NCBI GenBank assembly: GCA_022449455.1
Contig: JAKUPL010000016.1
Location: 38,625-102,624 of the forward strand
Direction of reading: 5' to 3'
DNA length: 64,000 nt
Source: Alcanivorax sp.
GTDB lineage: Bacteria > Pseudomonadota > Gammaproteobacteria > Pseudomonadales > Alcanivoracaceae
Shown here: positions 54,037 through 64,000 of the stretch, piece by piece
Layout: every line of letters begins with the position of its first letter
How positions within the stretch are numbered: position 1 is the stretch's first letter
The notes under the pieces: model-generated
Database searches by the model: none
What the model was told of the DNA's origin: nothing
What the model saw: the letters and a program-made list of their open reading frames with translations, nothing else
Translations under genes and position numbers: made by a program

Positions 54037-54047
54037 AACCCCGCCTT

Positions 54048-54482
54048 TTACTCTTCGATTCTACCGCCGGCCTTTTCCACCGCTTCGCGCGCACCCTTGG
54101 TGATCGCCACGCCGCGTACGGTGACCGCGCGATCAATGGCGCCACGCAGTACGATCTTGGCGCGCTTCTTGTCGGAGCGAACCACGCCGGCTTTTTTCAG
54201 AGTGTCCAGGTCGACCACATCGCCTTCCACCTTGGCCAGTTCCTCGAGGCGAACCTCGGCGGTGGCCATGGCCAGTTTGGAAGTGAAGCCAAACTTGGGC
54301 ACGCGGCGCTGCAGCGGCATCTGACCGCCTTCGAAACCGGGCTTCACGGTACCACCGGAACGGGACTTCTGACCTTTGTGGCCACGACCACCGGTCTTGC
54401 CCAGACCAGAACCGATACCACGGCCTACCCGCTTCTCTTGCGGACGGGAACCGTCAGCCGGATGCAGATCATTGAGACGCAT
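54048..54482 (-). CDS. rplO: RplO, 50S ribosomal protein L15
   Basis: L15, 144 residues, beginning [20 protein letters not shown], with the Gly-rich [20 protein letters not shown] segment. Three bases after rpmD, eleven before secY. Confidence 0.98.
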   Translation of the reverse strand: MRLNDLHPADGSRPQEKRVGRGIGSGLGKTGGRGHKGQKSRSGGTVKPGFEGGQMPLQRRVPKFGFTSKLAMATAEVRLEELAKVEGDVVDLDTLKKAGVVRSDKKRAKIVLRGAIDRAVTVRGVAITKGAREAVEKAGGRIEE

Positions 54483-54485
54483 CGC

Positions 54486-54668
54486 TTATTCTCCCTCTAC
54501 CCGTACCATGTACGCGACTTTGTTGATCATGCCGCGCACCGCAGGCGTGTCTTCGACTTCAACGGTGTGACCGATGCGGCGCAGCCCGAGACCGCGCACG
54601 CAGGCCTTGTGGCGTTCCAGCCGACCGCTGCTGCTTTTAACCTGGGTTACTTTGATCTTGTCAGCCAT
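54486..54668 (-). CDS. rpmD: RpmD, 50S ribosomal protein L30
   Basis: L30, 60 residues from [20 protein letters not shown], with the conserved [13 protein letters not shown]. Short, bacterial-type form. Confidence 0.97.
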   Translation of the reverse strand: MADKIKVTQVKSSSGRLERHKACVRGLGLRRIGHTVEVEDTPAVRGMINKVAYMVRVEGE

Positions 54669-54692
54669 GTTTAAGCTTCCGTCTGTGTGCGC

Positions 54693-55190
54693 TTAGCCGA
54701 GAATCTCTTCAACGGACTTGCCACGCTTAGCCGCCACCGATTCCGGGGAGGACATCTGCTTGAGACCGTTGAAGGTCGCCCGCACCACGTTCACCGGATT
54801 GGTGGAGCCGTAGCACTTGGCCAGTACGTTCTGCACACCGGCCACTTCCAGCACGGCACGCATCGCGCCGCCGGCGATCACACCGGTACCGTCATCGGCG
54901 GGCTGCATGTAGACCTTGGAGGCCCCATGACGCGCCTTGATCGGGTGCTGGATGGTGGTGCCTTTCAGGTCCACCTGAATCATATTGCGACGGGCTGCTT
55001 CCAGGGCTTTCTGGATCGCCGCCGGCACTTCGCGTGCCTTGCCGCGGCCGAAGCCTACCTTGCCCTTACCGTCGCCCACCACGGTCAACGCGGTGAAGCC
55101 GAAGATCCGGCCGCCTTTGACCACCTTGGCGACCCGGTTCACCTGAACCAGCTTCTCCTGGAGACCTTCGTTGGGATCAACTTTCGCCAT
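54693..55190 (-). CDS. rpsE: RpsE, 30S ribosomal protein S5
   Basis: S5, accuracy-related protein at the mRNA channel. 165 residues from [20 protein letters not shown], with [13 protein letters not shown] and [14 protein letters not shown]. The ATG at 55190 has AGGGTG upstream; a TTG two codons earlier is unlikely. Confidence 0.98.
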   Translation of the reverse strand: MAKVDPNEGLQEKLVQVNRVAKVVKGGRIFGFTALTVVGDGKGKVGFGRGKAREVPAAIQKALEAARRNMIQVDLKGTTIQHPIKARHGASKVYMQPADDGTGVIAGGAMRAVLEVAGVQNVLAKCYGSTNPVNVVRATFNGLKQMSSPESVAAKRGKSVEEILG

Positions 55191-55202
55191 AACCAAGCAC
55201 CC

Positions 55203-55553
55203 TTAGAATTCAAGCCCGTTTTCGCGCGCGGCATCGGCCAGCGCCTTGATACGACCGTGGTAACGGAAACCGGAACGGTCAAAGGCGACGCGCTCGATGC
55301 CCGCCTCTTTGGCGCGCTTCGCGATCATTTCGCCCACTTTGGCGGCGGCGTCGGCATTGCCGGTCACCCCACCACGCAGGTCCTTCTCCACCGTGCTCGC
55401 CGCAACCAGAACCTGGTCACCGGCCGCGCTGGTAATCTGTGCATAGATATGGCGCGGGGTGCGATGTACGGACAGACGGATCTGGCCGGACTCGCGGATG
55501 TTCAGGCGAGTACGTTTGGCCCTGCGCAGACGTGCAACTTTCTTGTCCATCAT
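55203..55553 (-). CDS. rplR: RplR, 50S ribosomal protein L18
   Basis: L18, binds 5S rRNA. 116 residues; two ATG codons in a row (55553, 55550) leave the exact start open by one residue. Conserved [22 protein letters not shown] near the end. Confidence 0.97.
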   Translation of the reverse strand: MMDKKVARLRRAKRTRLNIRESGQIRLSVHRTPRHIYAQITSAAGDQVLVAASTVEKDLRGGVTGNADAAAKVGEMIAKRAKEAGIERVAFDRSGFRYHGRIKALADAARENGLEF

Positions 55554-55570
55554 GGCTCTAGTCTCAACGA

Positions 55571-56104
55571 TTATTTCTTCTTGGCTTCCTTACGGCGCAC
55601 CTGCTCATCGGCATAGCGCACCCCCTTGCCTTTATAGGGCTCGGGCGGACGGAAACCACGGACATTGGCGGCAACCTGACCCACCAGCTGCTTATCAATG
55701 CCCCGGATGACAATTTCGGTCTGGGTCGGGGTCTCGATGGTGATGCCCTCGGGCAGCTGGTAGGCCACCGGATGGGAGAAACCCAGCGTCAGGTTCAGGG
55801 TCTTGCCCTGGGCCTGTGCGCGGTAACCCACGCCGTTGAGAACCAGCTTGCGCTCGAAGCCCTCGGACACGCCGGTGACCATGTTGTTCACCAAGGCCCG
55901 GGTGGTGCCGGCCAGTGCCCAGGCTTCCTGGGACTCCTCGCGCGGCTTGACGGTGAACACACCGTCGTCCACGGACACTTCCACCAGTTCGTGCACTTCG
56001 TGTTCCAGGTTGCCCTTGCCGCCTTTGACGGACACCTTGGCGCCGTCGACTTTCACTTCGACGCCACTGGGCAATTTAACCGGATTCTTCGCTACTCTAG
56101 ACAT
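55571..56104 (-). CDS. rplF: RplF, 50S ribosomal protein L6
   Basis: L6, near the GTPase centre. 177 residues from [20 protein letters not shown], two repeated alpha/beta domains, C-terminal [12 protein letters not shown] type motif read here as [13 protein letters not shown]. Confidence 0.98.
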   Translation of the reverse strand: MSRVAKNPVKLPSGVEVKVDGAKVSVKGGKGNLEHEVHELVEVSVDDGVFTVKPREESQEAWALAGTTRALVNNMVTGVSEGFERKLVLNGVGYRAQAQGKTLNLTLGFSHPVAYQLPEGITIETPTQTEIVIRGIDKQLVGQVAANVRGFRPPEPYKGKGVRYADEQVRRKEAKKK

Positions 56105-56135
56105 TGCTGCACCTAACCCGTCTACACCGTCACCG

Positions 56136-56528
56136 TCAGGACACTTCGCAGATCAGCTCGCCGCCGACGTTGGCCTGGCGTGCCGCGCGATCGGAAATAA
56201 TGCCCTGGTTGGTGGACACGACCATCACGCCCAGACCGCCCTTGACCTTGGGAATATCACCGGCGTTCTTGTAAACGCGCAGGCCGGGGCGGCTCACCCG
56301 GGCGATCTTCTCGATCACCGGCTGGCCCTCGAAATACCGAAGCTCAACGGTCAGGACCGGCTTTTTGTCGCCAGCCACCGAAAAGCTTTCGATGTAACCT
56401 TCTTCCTTCAGTACCTTGGCAATGGCCTCTTTGGTCTTGGAAGAGGGGATTTCCACCTTGCTCTTCCGGGCCATTTGCGCATTGCGGATACGGGTAAACA
56501 TATCCGCCAGGGTATCTTGCATGCTCAT
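56136..56528 (-). CDS. rpsH: RpsH, 30S ribosomal protein S8
   Basis: S8, central 30S assembly protein; in E. coli it represses the spc operon. 130 residues from [18 protein letters not shown], the same N-terminus as the E. coli protein, with GGAG ten bases upstream. C-terminal [13 protein letters not shown] is conserved. Confidence 0.98.
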   Translation of the reverse strand: MSMQDTLADMFTRIRNAQMARKSKVEIPSSKTKEAIAKVLKEEGYIESFSVAGDKKPVLTVELRYFEGQPVIEKIARVSRPGLRVYKNAGDIPKVKGGLGVMVVSTNQGIISDRAARQANVGGELICEVS

Positions 56529-56554
56529 GCCGCAATCGCTCCGCTTTTACTCGA

Positions 56555-56860
56555 TTACCAGCTGGATTTAACCAGGCCGGGGACGTCGCCGCGCATCGCC
56601 GCTTCGCGCAGCTTGATGCGGCTCAAACCGAACTTACGGTAGTAGCCGTGCGGACGACCGGTGATCCGGCAGCGATTACGCTGGCGTACCGGGGAGGAGT
56701 CGCGCGGCAGTTTCTGAAGCTGGATCTGAGCATCCCACTTCGCCTCGGGTTCGGCGTTGGGATCCTGGATGACAGCTTTCAGCGCTTCACGCTTGGCGGC
56801 GTAACGCTGAACCAGCTTGGCGCGCTTCGCCTCCCGATTTTTCATAGAGACCTTTGCCAT
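56555..56860 (-). CDS. rpsN: RpsN, 30S ribosomal protein S14
   Basis: S14, 101 residues, the long zinc-free form: where the short form has a CxxC ribbon, the sequence has [20 protein letters not shown] with one Cys only. N-terminal [20 protein letters not shown]. Confidence 0.98.
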   Translation of the reverse strand: MAKVSMKNREAKRAKLVQRYAAKREALKAVIQDPNAEPEAKWDAQIQLQKLPRDSSPVRQRNRCRITGRPHGYYRKFGLSRIKLREAAMRGDVPGLVKSSW

Positions 56861-56871
56861 GACAAATCCTC

Positions 56872-57411
56872 TCAGCCCTTCAGCGGGAAGTTGAAGGCGC
56901 GCAGCAGCGCGCGTGCTTCGTCGTCGGTCTTCGCCGTGGTGGTGATGGTGATATCCAGACCACGCAGCTTGTCGACCTTGTCGAAATCAATTTCCGGGAA
57001 CACGATCTGCTCGCGCAGGCCCATGGAATAGTTACCCCGGCCGTCAAAGGACTTGGGGTTCAGACCACGGAAGTCGCGTACCCGCGGGATCGCCACCGAA
57101 ACCAGACGCTCCAGAAACTCGTACATGCGGCGGTTACGCAGCGTCACCTTGCAGCCGATCGGCCAGCCCTCACGGATCTTGAAACCCGCCACGGACTTGC
57201 GCGCCTTGGTAACCAACGGCTTCTGGCCGGCGATCGCGGTCATGTCGGACAAGGCACCTTCGATGGCCTTACGGTCCGCGGCCGCTTCACCCACACCCAT
57301 GTTCAGGGTGATCTTGGTGATTTTCGGCACCTGCATGACGTTGTCGTAACCGAATTGCTCCTTGAGCTTCGGCACGATCTCTTCGTTGTAAACCTTTTTC
57401 AGATCACTCAT
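56872..57411 (-). CDS. rplE: RplE, 50S ribosomal protein L5
   Basis: L5, binds 5S rRNA and contacts the 30S head. 179 residues from [20 protein letters not shown], with [11 protein letters not shown] and [13 protein letters not shown] longer frame to 57576 is only overlap with rplX. Confidence 0.98.
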   Translation of the reverse strand: MSDLKKVYNEEIVPKLKEQFGYDNVMQVPKITKITLNMGVGEAAADRKAIEGALSDMTAIAGQKPLVTKARKSVAGFKIREGWPIGCKVTLRNRRMYEFLERLVSVAIPRVRDFRGLNPKSFDGRGNYSMGLREQIVFPEIDFDKVDKLRGLDITITTTAKTDDEARALLRAFNFPLKG

Positions 57412-57424
57412 GGTCCACCTGTCC

Positions 57425-57739
57425 TCACGCGTCCAGCGGTTCGCCGTTGGACTTGAAGAAACGCACCTTACGGCCGTCCTCGACGCGGAAACCCACGCGG
57501 TCCGCCTTCTCGGCCTTGGCATTCCAAATGGCCACGTTGGAAGCGTCGATACCAGCTTCCTGTTCCACGATGCCACCCTGGATTCCGCGGTTAGGATTGG
57601 CGCGCACGTGCTTCTTCACCACGTTCACACCGGCCACTACCAGGCGGCCGTTCGGCAGCACGCGTTGTACCTTGCCGCGCTTACCTTTGTCCTTGCCCGC
57701 GATTACGATGACTTCATCATCACGCTTGATCTTGAGCAT
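57425..57739 (-). CDS. rplX: RplX, 50S ribosomal protein L24
   Basis: L24, assembly initiator. About 104 residues from [20 protein letters not shown], a KOW-type start. The ATG at 57739 is chosen; an in-frame GTG at 57748 also has a purine-rich upstream stretch. Confidence 0.97.
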   Translation of the reverse strand: MLKIKRDDEVIVIAGKDKGKRGKVQRVLPNGRLVVAGVNVVKKHVRANPNRGIQGGIVEQEAGIDASNVAIWNAKAEKADRVGFRVEDGRKVRFFKSNGEPLDA

Positions 57740-57754
57740 TGCCTTCACCCGCCT

Positions 57755-58123
57755 TTAAAGAACTTCCGGTGCCAGTGAAATGATCTTCATGAACTGCTCG
57801 GTACGCAGTTCACGAGTCACCGGGCCAAAGATCCGGGTACCTACCGGCGCTTTGTTGTTACCCAGCAGCACCGCGGCGTTTTCATCGAAACGAATCACGG
57901 AGCCATCCGGGCGACGCACGCCACGACGGGTGCGCACCACCACCGCGGTCATCACGTCGCCTTTCTTGACGCGGCCGCGCGGAATCGCTTCCTTTACTGT
58001 GACCTTGATGATGTCACCAATGCCTGCATAGCGGCGGTGGGAACCACCCAGCACCTTGATGCACTGCACTCGACGCGCGCCGCTGTTATCGGCGACTTCG
58101 AGCATGGTTTCGGTCTGAATCAT
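57755..58123 (-). CDS. rplN: RplN, 50S ribosomal protein L14
   Basis: L14, at the 30S interface. 122 residues from [20 protein letters not shown], an invariant N-terminus, ending [16 protein letters not shown]. First gene of the spc operon by comparison with E. coli; the 49-base gap upstream shows no clear promoter. Confidence 0.98.
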   Translation of the reverse strand: MIQTETMLEVADNSGARRVQCIKVLGGSHRRYAGIGDIIKVTVKEAIPRGRVKKGDVMTAVVVRTRRGVRRPDGSVIRFDENAAVLLGNNKAPVGTRIFGPVTRELRTEQFMKIISLAPEVL

Positions 58124-58172
58124 CGCTTACTCTCTCCAACTCCTGCCCTGCAGGCAGCCACAGCAACGTCGG

Positions 58173-58442
58173 TCAGACCTTGTTGGTCTGTTCCACCACG
58201 TTCACCAGCGTCCAGGTCTTACGCTTGGACAGCGGACGGCACTCTTCGATAGTGACCAGGTCGCCTTCGTTGCACTGATTCTCTTCATCATGCGCCATCA
58301 GTTTCGTGGACCGCTTGATGATCTTTCCATAAATGGGGTGCTGAACCCGGCGCTCCACCAACACGGTGATGGTTTTATCACCCTTGTTGGAGGTCACTCT
58401 GCCAGTCGCGGTCCGGCGCAGTTGTTCTTTCGCTTCTGCCAT
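58173..58442 (-). CDS. rpsQ: RpsQ, 30S ribosomal protein S17
   Basis: S17, 89 residues, OB fold: [18 protein letters not shown] near the start and [11 protein letters not shown] near the end. Two bases after rpmC. Confidence 0.98.
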   Translation of the reverse strand: MAEAKEQLRRTATGRVTSNKGDKTITVLVERRVQHPIYGKIIKRSTKLMAHDEENQCNEGDLVTIEECRPLSKRKTWTLVNVVEQTNKV

Positions 58443-58444
58443 GA

Positions 58445-58636
58445 CTAGTTACCCTGCTTCTCTCTCAGAATGGTCTTCACGCGCGCGATATCACGGCGAA
58501 CCTTTCCGAGGTTATGGGTTTGTGAAAGCTGCCCGGATGCCAGCTGCATGCGCTGCTTGAACTGCTGCTCCAGCAACTCGAGCTGCTGGTTCTGCAGCTC
58601 TTCAACACTCTTTTCTCTCAGTTCACTCGCTTTCAT
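58445..58636 (-). CDS. rpmC: RpmC, 50S ribosomal protein L29
   Basis: L29 at the exit tunnel, where chaperones and SRP dock. 63 residues from [20 protein letters not shown], two helices, ending K-T-I-L-R-E-K. Confidence 0.97.
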   Translation of the reverse strand: MKASELREKSVEELQNQQLELLEQQFKQRMQLASGQLSQTHNLGKVRRDIARVKTILREKQGN

Positions 58637-58639
58637 GGC

Positions 58640-59053
58640 TTACATCACCGTCCGGGTCACAACGCGGGTGCTGATCGGCAGCTTGGCCGCGGCGAGACGA
58701 AACGCTTCGCGCGCCACGTCTTCTGAAACACCTTCCATTTCGTAGAGCATGCGGCCCGGCTGAATCTGGGCTACCCAGTACTCCACGTTACCCTTACCTT
58801 TACCCATCCGAACCTCGAGAGGCTTCTGGGTGATCGGCTTGTCGGGGAACACGCGAATCCAGATTTTGCCGCCCCGCTTGATATGACGGGTCATGGCACG
58901 ACGCGCGGCTTCGATCTGGCGAGCGGTGATCCGGCCACGACCGGTGGCCTGCAGGCCCACGGTGCCGAAAGACACCTTGCTGCCCCGCTGTGCCAGGCCG
59001 CGGTTACGGCCCTTCTGAACTTTCCGGAATTTGGTACGCTTCGGCTGCAACAT
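58640..59053 (-). CDS. rplP: RplP, 50S ribosomal protein L16
   Basis: L16, near the A site. 137 residues from [20 protein letters not shown]. The Arg near residue 81 that ribosomal oxygenases modify lies in [12 protein letters not shown]. Confidence 0.98.
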   Translation of the reverse strand: MLQPKRTKFRKVQKGRNRGLAQRGSKVSFGTVGLQATGRGRITARQIEAARRAMTRHIKRGGKIWIRVFPDKPITQKPLEVRMGKGKGNVEYWVAQIQPGRMLYEMEGVSEDVAREAFRLAAAKLPISTRVVTRTVM

Positions 59054-59066
59054 CGTTAGTTACCCT

Positions 59067-59762
59067 TTAACCGCGGCCGCGCTTCTTGGCGCCCTTGGAC
59101 TGCTGCTTCTGCTCTTCCTGCACCTGCTCCATGCCACCCAGCACTTCGCCGCGGAAGATCCAGACCTTGACGCCGATGGTGCCGTAGGTGGTTTCCGCAC
59201 GGACGCTGGCGTAGTCGATATCGGCACGCAGCGTATGCAGGGGAACCCGACCTTCGCGGTACCATTCGGTACGGGCGATCTCGGCGCCGCCCAGACGACC
59301 GGACAGCTGAACGCGGATGCCTTCGGCGCCGGCTTTCATGGCGTTCTGCACGGCCCGCTTCATGGCGCGGCGGAACATCACGCGACGCTCCAGCTGACCG
59401 GCGATGTTGTCGCCCACCAGACGCGCATCCAGATCGGGCTTGCGCACTTCCTCGATGTTGATGTGAACGGGCACACCCATCATGGCGGCCACGTCACGGC
59501 GCAGGCGCTCCACATCCTCGCCCTTCTTACCGATCACGATACCGGGACGCGCGGTGGAGATGGTGATTCGAACGTTCTCGGAGGGACGTTCGATTTTCAC
59601 CCGGCTCACGGACGCGTTCTTCAGTCGCTTAAACAGATACTCACGCACCTGCAGATCGGTAACCAGGCAGTCGGAATAGGTTTTCGGCCCGGCATACCAC
59701 AGGGAGTTGTGCTCCTTGACGATGCCCAGGCGGATACCGATCGGATGAACTTTCTGACCCAT
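59067..59762 (-). CDS. rpsC: RpsC, 30S ribosomal protein S3
   Basis: S3, mRNA entry channel. 231 residues from [22 protein letters not shown] domain with V-I-G-K-K-G-E-D-V near residue 76; C-terminus lengthened with Gln/Lys-rich [14 protein letters not shown]. Confidence 0.98.
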   Translation of the reverse strand: MGQKVHPIGIRLGIVKEHNSLWYAGPKTYSDCLVTDLQVREYLFKRLKNASVSRVKIERPSENVRITISTARPGIVIGKKGEDVERLRRDVAAMMGVPVHINIEEVRKPDLDARLVGDNIAGQLERRVMFRRAMKRAVQNAMKAGAEGIRVQLSGRLGGAEIARTEWYREGRVPLHTLRADIDYASVRAETTYGTIGVKVWIFRGEVLGGMEQVQEEQKQQSKGAKKRGRG

Positions 59763-59766
59763 CTGG

Positions 59767-60111
59767 TTACTCCTGACCTTCCGAGACTTTCACAGTAATG
59801 TGGCACGTACGCTTGAGAATACGATCAGCGCGGCCTTTGGCGCGCGGACGAATTCGCTTCATCGTCATGCCCTCATCCACAAACACTGTGGATACTTTCA
59901 GCTCATCCACGTCGGCGCCTTCATTGTTTTCCGCGTTGGCAATCGCGGACTCCAGCACCTTTTTAACAATCCGGGCCGCCTTTTTGGGGCTGAAGGCGAG
60001 AACATTCAACGCCTTCTCCACCTCGAGGCCGCGGATCTGGTCTGCCACCAGCCGGGCCTTTTGAGCCGAAATTCTTGCGCCCCGCAGACGGGCTGCAACT
60101 TCAGTCGCCAT
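59767..60111 (-). CDS. rplV: RplV, 50S ribosomal protein L22
   Basis: L22, lines the exit tunnel. 114 residues from [20 protein letters not shown]. The tunnel loop is [12 protein letters not shown]. The ATG at 60111 has AAGGTGA six bases upstream. Confidence 0.98.
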   Translation of the reverse strand: MATEVAARLRGARISAQKARLVADQIRGLEVEKALNVLAFSPKKAARIVKKVLESAIANAENNEGADVDELKVSTVFVDEGMTMKRIRPRAKGRADRILKRTCHITVKVSEGQE

Positions 60112-60121
60112 GGCTGTCACC

Positions 60122-60397
60122 TTATCGCTTAGCCTTCTTGTCCACGATGTGCCCGCGGTAGGTGCGGGTCAGGGCGAATTCGCCCAGCTTGTGGCCCACC
60201 ATGTGCTCAGTGACCAATACCGGCACATGCTGACGGCCGTTATGCACCGCGATGGTCAAACCCACCATCTCCGGGATGATCATGGAGCGACGGGACCAGG
60301 TTTTGATCGGCTTACGGGAGCCGGCTTCCACCGCTTCTTCCACCTTCTTGAGCAGGTGGTGATCCAGAAACGGACCTTTCTTCAGTGAACGTGGCAC
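60122..60397 (-). CDS. rpsS: RpsS, 30S ribosomal protein S19
   Basis: S19 of the 30S head. 91 residues from [20 protein letters not shown], with [16 protein letters not shown] and [12 protein letters not shown]. Confidence 0.98.
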   Translation of the reverse strand: MPRSLKKGPFLDHHLLKKVEEAVEAGSRKPIKTWSRRSMIIPEMVGLTIAVHNGRQHVPVLVTEHMVGHKLGEFALTRTYRGHIVDKKAKR

Positions 60398-60419
60398 AGC
60401 CTGAACCTCTCTCTATCCC

Positions 60420-61244
60420 TTACTTACGACGGTCGCGCACAATCATCTTGGAGGTGCGCTTGTTGGTACGCGTTTTGTGGCCCTTGGTGGGCACGCCCCA
60501 CGGGGTTACCGGATGACGGCCACCAGAAGTACGGCCCTCACCACCACCGTGCGGGTGATCCACCGGGTTCATCGCCACACCGCGTACGGTCGGGCGAACA
60601 CCCCGCCAGCGCTTCGCGCCGGCCTTACCCAGCGAGCGCAGACTGTGCTCGCTGTTGGAGACTTCACCGATGGTGGCCACACACTCGGCGTGCACCTTGC
60701 GCATTTCGCCGGAGCGAAGACGCAGGGTCACATAACCACCATCCTTTGCCAGAACCTGTACCGAAGTACCGGCGGACCGTGCCAGCTGGCCACCCTTACC
60801 AGGCTTCATCTCCACGTTATGAACCGTGGAACCCAGCGGGATGTTGCGCAGCGGCAGGGCGTTGCCCACCTTGATCGCCGCGTCTTCGCCGGACTGCACC
60901 CGGTCGCCGGCCTTGAGGCCCTTGGGCGCCAGGATGTAGCGACGCTCGCCGTCCAGGTACTTGACCAGGGCGATGTGCGCGGAGCGATTGGGATCGTATT
61001 CAATCCGCTCGATCACGCCCGGCACCCCGTCCTTGTTGCGACGGAAGTCGACACGACGGTACTTCTGCTTGTGACCACCACCTTTATGGCGGGTGGTGAT
61101 GCGACCGTTGTTGTTACGGCCGCCGTTCTTGCTCTTGGCTTCCAGCAGCGGTGCGTACGGAGCGCCTTTGTAGAGCTCCTCGTTGACCACCTTGACGACA
61201 AAGCGGCGGCCCGGGGAAGTCGGCTTGGTTTTTACAATCGCCAT
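60420..61244 (-). CDS. rplB: RplB, 50S ribosomal protein L2
   Basis: L2, required for subunit association and peptidyl transfer. 274 residues. N-terminal [20 protein letters not shown], then the peptidyl-transferase-near His in [14 protein letters not shown]. Confidence 0.98.
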   Translation of the reverse strand: MAIVKTKPTSPGRRFVVKVVNEELYKGAPYAPLLEAKSKNGGRNNNGRITTRHKGGGHKQKYRRVDFRRNKDGVPGVIERIEYDPNRSAHIALVKYLDGERRYILAPKGLKAGDRVQSGEDAAIKVGNALPLRNIPLGSTVHNVEMKPGKGGQLARSAGTSVQVLAKDGGYVTLRLRSGEMRKVHAECVATIGEVSNSEHSLRSLGKAGAKRWRGVRPTVRGVAMNPVDHPHGGGEGRTSGGRHPVTPWGVPTKGHKTRTNKRTSKMIVRDRRK

Positions 61245-61263
61245 GATTCCTTACTCCCTTACC

Positions 61264-61560
61264 TTACTCTGCGCCCAGGAAATCGATGTCCTGACCTTCC
61301 GCCAGCGACACGTAGGCTTTTTTCCAGCCCGCGCGCTTGCCGGAGATGCGGCCAAAGAACTTCTGCTTGCCCTTGACGTTGAGGGTACGCACGGAGCGAA
61401 CCTCCACATCAAACAGGCTTTCCACCGCTTTCTTGATTTCCAGCTTGTTGGCGTCTTTCGCTACCTTGAACACGAAAGCGTTGCCCTGCTCGGCCACCAT
61501 GGTGGCCTTCTCGGAAATATGCGGCGCGAGAAGTACGCTAAAAATACGCTCTTTGTTCAT
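61264..61560 (-). CDS. rplW: RplW, 50S ribosomal protein L23
   Basis: L23, exit-tunnel dock for trigger factor and SRP. 98 residues from [20 protein letters not shown]. Its ATG overlaps the rplD stop as ATGA. Confidence 0.98.
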   Translation of the reverse strand: MNKERIFSVLLAPHISEKATMVAEQGNAFVFKVAKDANKLEIKKAVESLFDVEVRSVRTLNVKGKQKFFGRISGKRAGWKKAYVSLAEGQDIDFLGAE

Positions 61561-62159
61561 GCCAGCGCCTCCTCAAGCTGTTTCAGAGCCGGCACCGTGA
61601 TCAGCACTTTCTCGAAGGCGATCAGGCTGACCGGATCCACACCCTTGGCGTCGCGAATATCCACCTTGGGCAGATTGCGGGCCGCCAGGTACAGATTCTC
61701 GTCCACTTCGCCGGTGACGATCAGCACGCTGCTCAGCGACAAGTCCTTCAGCTTGGTGGCCACTTCCTTGGTCCGGGGGGCTTCGATGGCGAACTCATCG
61801 ACCACCACCAGACGCTCCTGGCGCACCAGCTCGGACAGGATGCAGCGCAGCGCGCCGCGATACATCTTGCGATTCACTTTCTGGGAAAAATCGCGGGGCT
61901 CGGCTGCGAACGTCTTGCCGCCGCCACGCCACAGCGGGCTGCGAATGGTGCCCGCGCGGGCCCGACCCGTTCCCTTCTGACGCCAGGGCTTGCGACCACC
62001 GCCCGCTACCGCGGCGCGGTTTTTCTGGGCCTTGGAACCCTGACGGGCACCGGCCAGAAACGCGGTCACAACCTGATGAACCAGAGGCTCGTTGAAGTCC
62101 TTGCCGAAGGCGACTTCGGAAACGGTTACGGTACCTCCAGAGGCAGTATTGAGATTCAT
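61557..62159 (-). CDS. rplD: RplD, 50S ribosomal protein L4
   Basis: L4, tunnel protein and in E. coli the S10-operon repressor. 200 residues. The tunnel loop is [13 protein letters not shown]. Between rplC (14 bases) and rplW (overlap). Confidence 0.98.
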   Translation of the reverse strand: MNLNTASGGTVTVSEVAFGKDFNEPLVHQVVTAFLAGARQGSKAQKNRAAVAGGGRKPWRQKGTGRARAGTIRSPLWRGGGKTFAAEPRDFSQKVNRKMYRGALRCILSELVRQERLVVVDEFAIEAPRTKEVATKLKDLSLSSVLIVTGEVDENLYLAARNLPKVDIRDAKGVDPVSLIAFEKVLITVPALKQLEEALA

Positions 62160-62173
62160 CCTCTATTCCTCTT

Positions 62174-62809
62174 TCAGGCCTTCGCCTTCACTGCCGGGCG
62201 CACGATCACATCACCACCGGCCGCACCGGGGATGGCACCCTTTACCAGCAACAGATTCTTTTCCGCGTCCACGCGCACGATTTCCAGGTTCTGAACCGTG
62301 ACACGCTCGGCGCCCAGATGACCGGCCATTTTCTTGCCCTTGAACACCCGCCCCGGGGTCTGGTTCTGACCGATGGAGCCGGGGGCCCGGTGGGACAGGG
62401 AGTTGCCGTGAGTCGCATCCTGGGTACGGAAATTCCAACGCTTCACGGCACCCGCGAAGCCCTTCCCCTTGGAAGTGCCGGTCACGTCCACGGACTGACC
62501 TGCCTCGAAGATTTCCAGGGTAATTTCGGAGCCGGCCTGCAGCTCGCCCGCTTCGGCGCGGAATTCGCCCGCCTTGCGGCCAGCCTGCACGCCCGCCTTG
62601 CCGAAATGACCCGCCTGAGGCTTGGTCACCCGGTTGGCCCGGCGGTCACCCACCGTTACCTGCACGGCTTCGTAGCCATCTGTCTCGTCGGTCTTGACCT
62701 GACTTACCCGGTTCGGAGTTACCTCGATAACGGTAACCGGAACACTGACACCTTCTTCAGTGAACACCCGGGTCATCCCGCATTTCCGACCGATTACACC
62801 AATCGCCAT
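62174..62809 (-). CDS. rplC: RplC, 50S ribosomal protein L3
   Basis: L3, early 50S assembly. 211 residues from [20 protein letters not shown]. The PrmB-methylated Gln is in [11 protein letters not shown] near residue 150. Confidence 0.98.
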   Translation of the reverse strand: MAIGVIGRKCGMTRVFTEEGVSVPVTVIEVTPNRVSQVKTDETDGYEAVQVTVGDRRANRVTKPQAGHFGKAGVQAGRKAGEFRAEAGELQAGSEITLEIFEAGQSVDVTGTSKGKGFAGAVKRWNFRTQDATHGNSLSHRAPGSIGQNQTPGRVFKGKKMAGHLGAERVTVQNLEIVRVDAEKNLLLVKGAIPGAAGGDVIVRPAVKAKA

Positions 62810-62880
62810 TGTTTACCTCTTTACAACCTGTCGCGGTTGAACCGCCCGTAGTTGTAGGTCTGAGCTGTCTCTCAGGCCAG

Positions 62881-63280
<400 letters not shown>

Positions 63281-63359
63281 AACAAGCCCGGGAACGATGC
63301 CCCGGTTGATCGCGCTCTTTAACCGCTTTACCGGCAAAGAGGGCGCAAATTATAGAGAC

Positions 63360-63393
63360 AAAAAAAGGCCGGGGCAAGAGCCCCGACCACTTT
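63360..63393 (-). terminator. Intrinsic terminator of tuf
   Basis: On the minus strand GGTCGGGGC-TCTT-GCCCCGGCC then T7, about 15 bases beyond the tuf stop. Confidence 0.93.
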
Positions 63394-63405
63394 TCGTCTG
63401 ACTAT

Positions 63406-64000
63406 TTACTCGAGAACCTTGGACACCACGCCGGCGCCCACGGTACGGCCGCCTTCGCGAACCGCGAAGCGCAGACCTTCTTCCATCGCGATCGGCGCGA
63501 TCAGCTGAACGGTCATTTGCACGTTGTCGCCCGGCATCACCATTTCGGTGCCTTCCGGCAGGGTGCACGCACCGGTCACGTCCGTGGTACGGAAGTAGAA
63601 CTGCGGACGGTAGCCGTTGAAGAACGGGGTGTGACGGCCGCCCTCTTCCTTGCTCAGCACGTACACTTCGCCTTCGAACTTGGTGTGCGGAGTGATGGAG
63701 CCCGGCTTCGCCAGCACCTGACCACGCTCAACGTCGTCACGCTTGGTGCCGCGCAGCAGCACGCCCACGTTCTCACCCGCGCGGCCTTCGTCCAGCAGCT
63801 TGCGGAACATTTCAACGCCGGTACAGGGGGGCTTGGTGGTGTCCTTGATACCATCGATTTCGATCTCGTCGCCCACCTTGATGATGCCACGCTCCACACG
63901 ACCGGTTACCACGGTACCGCGGCCGGAGATGGAGAACACGTCCTCGATCGGCATCAGGAACGGCTGGTCCACGGCGCGCTCCGGCTCCGGGATGTAGTCG
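63406..64000 (-). CDS. tuf: EF-Tu, C-terminal half (gene continues past the window end)
   Basis: Elongation factor Tu, which delivers aminoacyl-tRNA to the ribosome. About 198 codons of the ~396-residue protein are visible: the end of the GTPase domain ([23 protein letters not shown]), domain II ([13 protein letters not shown]) and domain III ending [10 protein letters not shown]. The 5' half with the nucleotide-binding motifs is outside the window. Confidence 0.98.
   Translation of the reverse strand, partial: DYIPEPERAVDQPFLMPIEDVFSISGRGTVVTGRVERGIIKVGDEIEIDGIKDTTKPPCTGVEMFRKLLDEGRAGENVGVLLRGTKRDDVERGQVLAKPGSITPHTKFEGEVYVLSKEEGGRHTPFFNGYRPQFYFRTTDVTGACTLPEGTEMVMPGDNVQMTVQLIAPIAMEEGLRFAVREGGRTVGAGVVSKVLE

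Overview
This window reads as chromosomal DNA of a high-GC gammaproteobacterium. Gene order and protein character point to the Alcanivorax/Alloalcanivorax group (Alcanivoracaceae) or a close relative, with strong Pseudomonas-like synteny. Arguments for this are the order pilV-fimU / ispH-fkpB-lspA-ileS-ribF-murJ / rpsT / proB-obgE-rpmA-rplU / ispB, the uvrA-MFS-ssb neighbourhood, a phasin, and a Marinobacter-type fatty acyl-CoA reductase of wax-ester metabolism. The genus is an inference; the class is well supported.

Layout. 1-2.1 kb: the distal part of a minor type IV pilin operon (start of pilW, pilV, a FimU/FimT-type pseudopilin) next to ispH. 2.2-8.6 kb: the tightly overlapping minus-strand run fkpB-lspA-ileS-ribF-murJ. 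8.9-14.3 kb: rpsT facing proB-obgE-rpmA-rplU, then divergent ispB and a YajG-like lipoprotein. 14.3-20.3 kb: small cellular genes (CPXCG protein, HIT protein, MAPEG protein, AraC-type regulator, a 66-aa ORF behind a sigma-54-like promoter, a three-repeat phasin, an ABC1/UbiB-like kinase, an outer-membrane beta-barrel). 20.4-32.2 kb: signalling and accessory metabolism (7TMR-DISM hybrid histidine kinase, CoxE-VWA/MoxR pair, ABM monooxygenase, nitroreductase, fatty acyl-CoA reductase, alpha/beta hydrolase, class III adenylate cyclase with a coupled lipoprotein). 32.2-36.6 kb: type II secretion genes gspD, gspC and gspN beside ssb. 36.7-42.7 kb: a YajR-like MFS transporter, a CsgD-like regulator, and uvrA under a LexA box with a translationally coupled lipoprotein. 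42.7-48.7 kb: small proteins, a ferritin-like protein, a SulP transporter, a small putative ribbon-helix-helix protein, and ahpC-ahpF with an OxyR-like site. 48.7-49.5 kb: an internally deleted ISL3-type transposase remnant and a long perfect inverted repeat. 49.5-64 kb: the complete alpha, spc and S10 ribosomal protein operons on the minus strand (rplQ back to rpsJ, including the short rpmJ), and the 3' part of tuf running off the window.

How it works together. Most of the window is housekeeping (translation, isoprenoid and peptidoglycan precursors, lipoprotein maturation, DNA repair). The accessory themes are storage lipid (phasin, fatty acyl-CoA reductase), peroxide and iron defence (ahpCF and a ferritin-like protein where Pseudomonas carries katA-bfrA), secretion and surface regulation (gspCDN, CsgD-like regulator, minor pilins), and second-messenger signalling (adenylate cyclase, plus a CRP/Vfr-like site). 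I see no CRISPR array, prophage, tRNA or rRNA gene. The regulatory observations most worth testing are the sigma-54-like promoter before an uncharacterised 66-aa ORF, three near-identical palindromes in front of the fatty acyl-CoA reductase, and the SOS-controlled uvrA-lipoprotein coupling.
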